This document shows, in pieces, positions 6,657 through 7,686 of a stretch of 7,686 nt of DNA. Numbering within the stretch: position 1 is the first letter of the stretch; each line of letters begins with the position of its first letter. The stretch is from Acidimicrobiales bacterium (GTDB lineage: Bacteria; Actinomycetota; Acidimicrobiia; Acidimicrobiales; Bog-793), in assembly GCA_030037405.1 (NCBI GenBank), contig JASHRK010000270.1, positions 1 through 7,686 of the forward strand, read 5' to 3'. The notes beneath the pieces are model-generated. The model made no database searches. It saw nothing but the letters and a program-made list of their open reading frames with translations, and was not told the DNA's origin. A program made the position numbers and the translations under genes.

Positions 6657-6680
6657 GACTGCGAAATCGCTGCTCAGAGA
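6650..6680. terminator. Possible bidirectional terminator between dapE and lexA
   Basis: TCTCTGAG (6650-6657) pairs perfectly with CTCAGAGA (6673-6680) around a 15-nt loop that itself holds GCGA/TCGC complementarity. The stem overlaps the dapE stop and lies 41 nt past the lexA stop, where two converging transcripts should end. Neither side has a run of T, so it is not a textbook intrinsic terminator; high-G+C actinobacteria often use such hairpins. The rest of the 64-nt gap shows nothing else. Confidence 0.4.
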
Positions 6681-6720
6681 GAGTGATACAGCCCTTTCGT
6701 ACCCTGCGATCGTGGCTCGG

Positions 6721-7353
6721 CTACAGGCGCCTCAGGACCGTTACGACCTTGCCGTAGACGGTGACCTGGTCCGGCCGGTACTCGGTCTCGGCGAGACGGG
6801 GATTCGCCGGCACGAGCACGATCTTGTTACGGCGTGTCTTCAGGGTCTTGACGGTCGCCTCGTCGCCGGGGACGCCTGCGACGACGATCTCGCCGTTCTC
6901 GGCCTCGGGTTGGCGGCGGACGACGACGTAGTCCCCGTCGAGGATCCCTGCGCCGATCATCGAGTCGCCGCGAACCCGGAGCATGAAGAGCTCACCGGGC
7001 CCGGTCAGGTCCTCGGGGACCGGCAGGACCCCCTCGACGTTCTCCTGGGCGAGAACGCCGGCACCGGCCGCGACATCGCCGACGAGCGGTACATGAGCGG
7101 CCGGGCGCACCCGGAGCGCAGCGCCAGAGCTTGGCTCGAAGTTGACGACGATGGCGCGGGGCTTGGTGGGATCGCGCTGCAGGTAACCGTCGCGCTCGAG
7201 GACTTGGAGGTGGGCGTGCACGGTGGAAGAGGAGGTGAGACCGACCGCCTGCCCGATCTCGCGTACCGAGGGCGGGTAGCCGCGCCGGCGAATCTGCTCT
7301 GCGATGAACTCGAGGATCATGCGCCGCTTTCCGGCGAGCGTCGTCTCACCCAT
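6721..7353 (-). CDS. lexA: SOS repressor LexA
   Basis: LexA represses DNA-damage genes and self-cleaves when RecA filaments form. The 210-residue product has an N-terminal winged helix-turn-helix (RRMILEFIAEQIRRRGYPPSVREIGQAVGLTSSSTVHAHLQVLERDGYL, about residues 10-58), a hinge, and a C-terminal S24 peptidase domain. The cleavage bond is at Ala96-Gly97 in GDVAAGAG. The catalytic pair is Ser131 (RGDSM) and Lys169 (ATVKTLK). All essential residues are present, so it should be cleavable. The start ATG is preceded by AGAGGAG (plus-strand 7360-7366) at 6 nt. Upstream lie four LexA-box-like sites, so autoregulation is expected. It converges with dapE and diverges from a gene at 7574. Recognition helix SSSTVHAHL is of the Gram-positive type, in agreement with the boxes seen. 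Confidence 0.97.
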   Translation of the reverse strand: MGETTLAGKRRMILEFIAEQIRRRGYPPSVREIGQAVGLTSSSTVHAHLQVLERDGYLQRDPTKPRAIVVNFEPSSGAALRVRPAAHVPLVGDVAAGAGVLAQENVEGVLPVPEDLTGPGELFMLRVRGDSMIGAGILDGDYVVVRRQPEAENGEIVVAGVPGDEATVKTLKTRRNKIVLVPANPRLAETEYRPDQVTVYGKVVTVLRRL

Positions 7354-7359
7354 GCCGAT

Positions 7360-7366
7360 CTCCTCT
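7360..7366 (-). promoter_or_regulatory. Ribosome binding site of lexA
   Basis: Read on the minus strand this is AGAGGAG, 6 nt before the lexA ATG at 7353-7351. It fixes the start, which also places the HTH at the usual distance from the N-terminus. Confidence 0.75.
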
Positions 7367-7409
7367 CGTGGTGGGTACCTCTCAGCCTACCGGCTCGTCG
7401 CCGCGAATA

Positions 7410-7423
7410 CAAACATCCGTTCG
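7410..7423 (-). promoter_or_regulatory. LexA box 1 (lexA-proximal)
   Basis: On the minus strand this reads CGAACGGATGTTTG. It matches the Bacillus-type SOS consensus CGAACRNRYGTTYC at 13 of 14 positions. It lies about 57 nt upstream of the lexA start, where it would cover or abut a lexA promoter. Confidence 0.7.
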
Positions 7424-7439
7424 TGAAACATCCGTTCGT
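7411..7439. repeat. 14-bp direct repeat with a 15-bp period carrying LexA boxes 1 and 2
   Basis: AAACATCCGTTCGT occurs exactly at 7411-7424 and again at 7426-7439, separated by one base. The two copies hold the two lexA-proximal boxes and look like a local operator duplication. Confidence 0.75.
7425..7438 (-). promoter_or_regulatory. LexA box 2
   Basis: On the minus strand this reads CGAACGGATGTTTC and fits the Bacillus-type consensus CGAACRNRYGTTYC at every position. Its start is 15 bp from box 1. Confidence 0.75.
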
Positions 7440-7446
7440 CTCGGAA

Positions 7447-7476
7447 TTGACAGCGAACACCCGTTCGTGCTGTGAT
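7447..7476 (+). promoter_or_regulatory. Forward sigma-70-type promoter of the divergent gene
   Basis: A perfect -35 TTGACA (7447-7452) is followed after 18 bp by a -10-like TGTGAT (7471-7476, 4 of 6 consensus bases). LexA box 3 fills the spacer, so bound LexA would block RNA polymerase. Transcription would start near 7483 and leave a leader of about 90 nt before the GTG at 7574. The -35 is clear, the -10 less so. Confidence 0.6.
7454..7467 (+). promoter_or_regulatory. LexA box 3 (perfect CGAAC-N4-GTTCG palindrome)
   Basis: CGAACACCCGTTCG is a perfect inverted repeat of CGAAC around ACCC and the strongest operator in the window. It sits between the -35 and -10 of the forward promoter. Confidence 0.85.
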
Positions 7477-7484
7477 GATAGAGT

Positions 7485-7498
7485 CGAACATGCGTACG
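7485..7498 (+). promoter_or_regulatory. LexA box 4 (imperfect)
   Basis: CGAACATGCGTACG differs from CGAAC-N4-GTTCG at one half-site base. It starts 31 bp, about three helical turns, from box 3 and lies just past the predicted forward transcription start, so it could add to repression. Confidence 0.5.
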
Positions 7499-7517
7499 TA
7501 GCAGGGGTCGATTACGA

Positions 7518-7531
7518 GCAAGGGCTCTTGC
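7518..7531 (+). repeat. Small hairpin in the leader of the divergent gene
   Basis: GCAAG-GGCT-CTTGC can form a 5-bp stem with a 4-nt loop, 43 nt before the GTG at 7574. It has no T run after it and is probably not a terminator. Stems this short also occur by chance. Confidence 0.25.
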
Positions 7532-7561
7532 CAGAGGAAGTGCATCGTTTCTCGCCCGGGG

Positions 7562-7567
7562 AAGGAG
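7562..7567 (+). promoter_or_regulatory. Ribosome binding site of the divergent gene
   Basis: AAGGAG lies 6 nt before the GTG at 7574. This strong signal is the main reason for calling a gene there. The frame has an upstream stop (TAG 7499-7501) and no other usual start codon between. Confidence 0.75.
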
Positions 7568-7573
7568 ACCAGC

Positions 7574-7686
7574 GTGGGCGCACTCGCTGAGCAGTGGGAG
7601 AGCGGAGAGCTGTGGCAGCACGTCGCGGGCGGGCGCCCTCGTCCGCGCCTGTCTCTCACCGGCGTCGACGAGGTGGCGACGTCGCA
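7574..7686 (+). CDS. Unidentified SOS-regulated protein, N-terminal fragment
   Basis: Only the first 37 codons are inside the window, and the frame is open to the edge. From GTG 7574 the product starts MGALAEQWESGELWQHVAGG and goes on GRPRPRLSLTGVDEVATS. There is no signal peptide or membrane segment in this part. The strong ribosome binding site, high-G+C codons and a LexA-covered promoter upstream support a real gene. I do not recognise the family. Genes divergent from lexA are often part of the SOS response, for example a cell-division inhibitor in Corynebacterium and Mycobacterium, or the imuA-imuB-dnaE2 mutagenesis cassette elsewhere. The LSLTGVDEV segment is vaguely like the ImuA N-terminal stretch, but that is too weak to use as an annotation. 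Confidence 0.7.
   Translation, partial: MGALAEQWESGELWQHVAGGRPRPRLSLTGVDEVATS

Noticed and set aside
7411..7439. Direct repeats as a CRISPR or attachment site
   Set aside because: There are only two 14-bp copies, no spacers and no integrase nearby; they are explained by duplicated LexA operators.
7475..7480. Minus-strand TATCAT as the lexA -10 element
   Set aside because: No acceptable -35 lies 16-18 bp upstream. A second candidate, TGTATT (7406-7411 on the plus strand), also lacks a -35, so I leave the lexA promoter unassigned.
6541..7590. A 349-codon plus-strand frame opposite lexA
   Set aside because: It is antisense to a clear lexA and its translation shows no family motif. It is a product of high G+C.
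7574..7686. Naming the divergent gene imuA
   Set aside because: The similarity is limited to a few residues and the lexA context. 37 residues are too few to decide.

Overview
The window comes from a high-G+C bacterium, most likely an actinobacterium. Three things point there: the miaA-dapF-hflX order close to lexA, which is the usual actinobacterial neighbourhood; dapC and dapE of the actinobacterial type; and LexA operators of the Gram-positive CGAAC-N4-GTTCG kind. A deep actinobacterial lineage such as Acidimicrobiia would fit, but that is inference. There is no sign of mobile DNA, CRISPR, tRNA or rRNA.

Layout: positions 58-6656 hold seven plus-strand genes packed head to tail. They are a short ribosome-hibernation factor (hpf/raiA), tRNA dimethylallyltransferase (miaA), diaminopimelate epimerase (dapF), ribosome-associated GTPase (hflX), succinyl-DAP aminotransferase (dapC), tetrahydrodipicolinate succinyltransferase (dapD) and succinyl-DAP desuccinylase (dapE). 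After a 25-nt gap between hpf and miaA, every junction is a start/stop overlap (dapF start inside miaA, then TTGA, ATGA, TGATG, GTGA), so the block is probably one translationally coupled operon. dapD, dapC, dapE and dapF together cover the succinylase route from tetrahydrodipicolinate to meso-diaminopimelate, which serves lysine and peptidoglycan synthesis. hpf, miaA and hflX concern translation and ribosomes.

The operon converges on lexA (minus strand, 6721-7353) across a 64-nt gap. Two hairpin-forming inverted repeats lie at the dapE end. LexA has its DNA-binding residues, Ala-Gly cleavage site and Ser/Lys dyad. The 220-nt region upstream of lexA carries four LexA-box-like sites and a good forward promoter (TTGACA) whose spacer is filled by the best box. 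That promoter drives a divergent gene, starting at GTG 7574, that is cut off by the window edge and is probably SOS-regulated.

No wholly new system is visible. The most notable points are substitutions at recognised catalytic positions in two enzymes of the same pathway (DapF first catalytic Cys to Ser; DapD catalytic Glu to Met), the four-site LexA operator array with its unidentified divergent target, and an HPF that lacks the C-terminal dimerisation domain of long-form HPFs.
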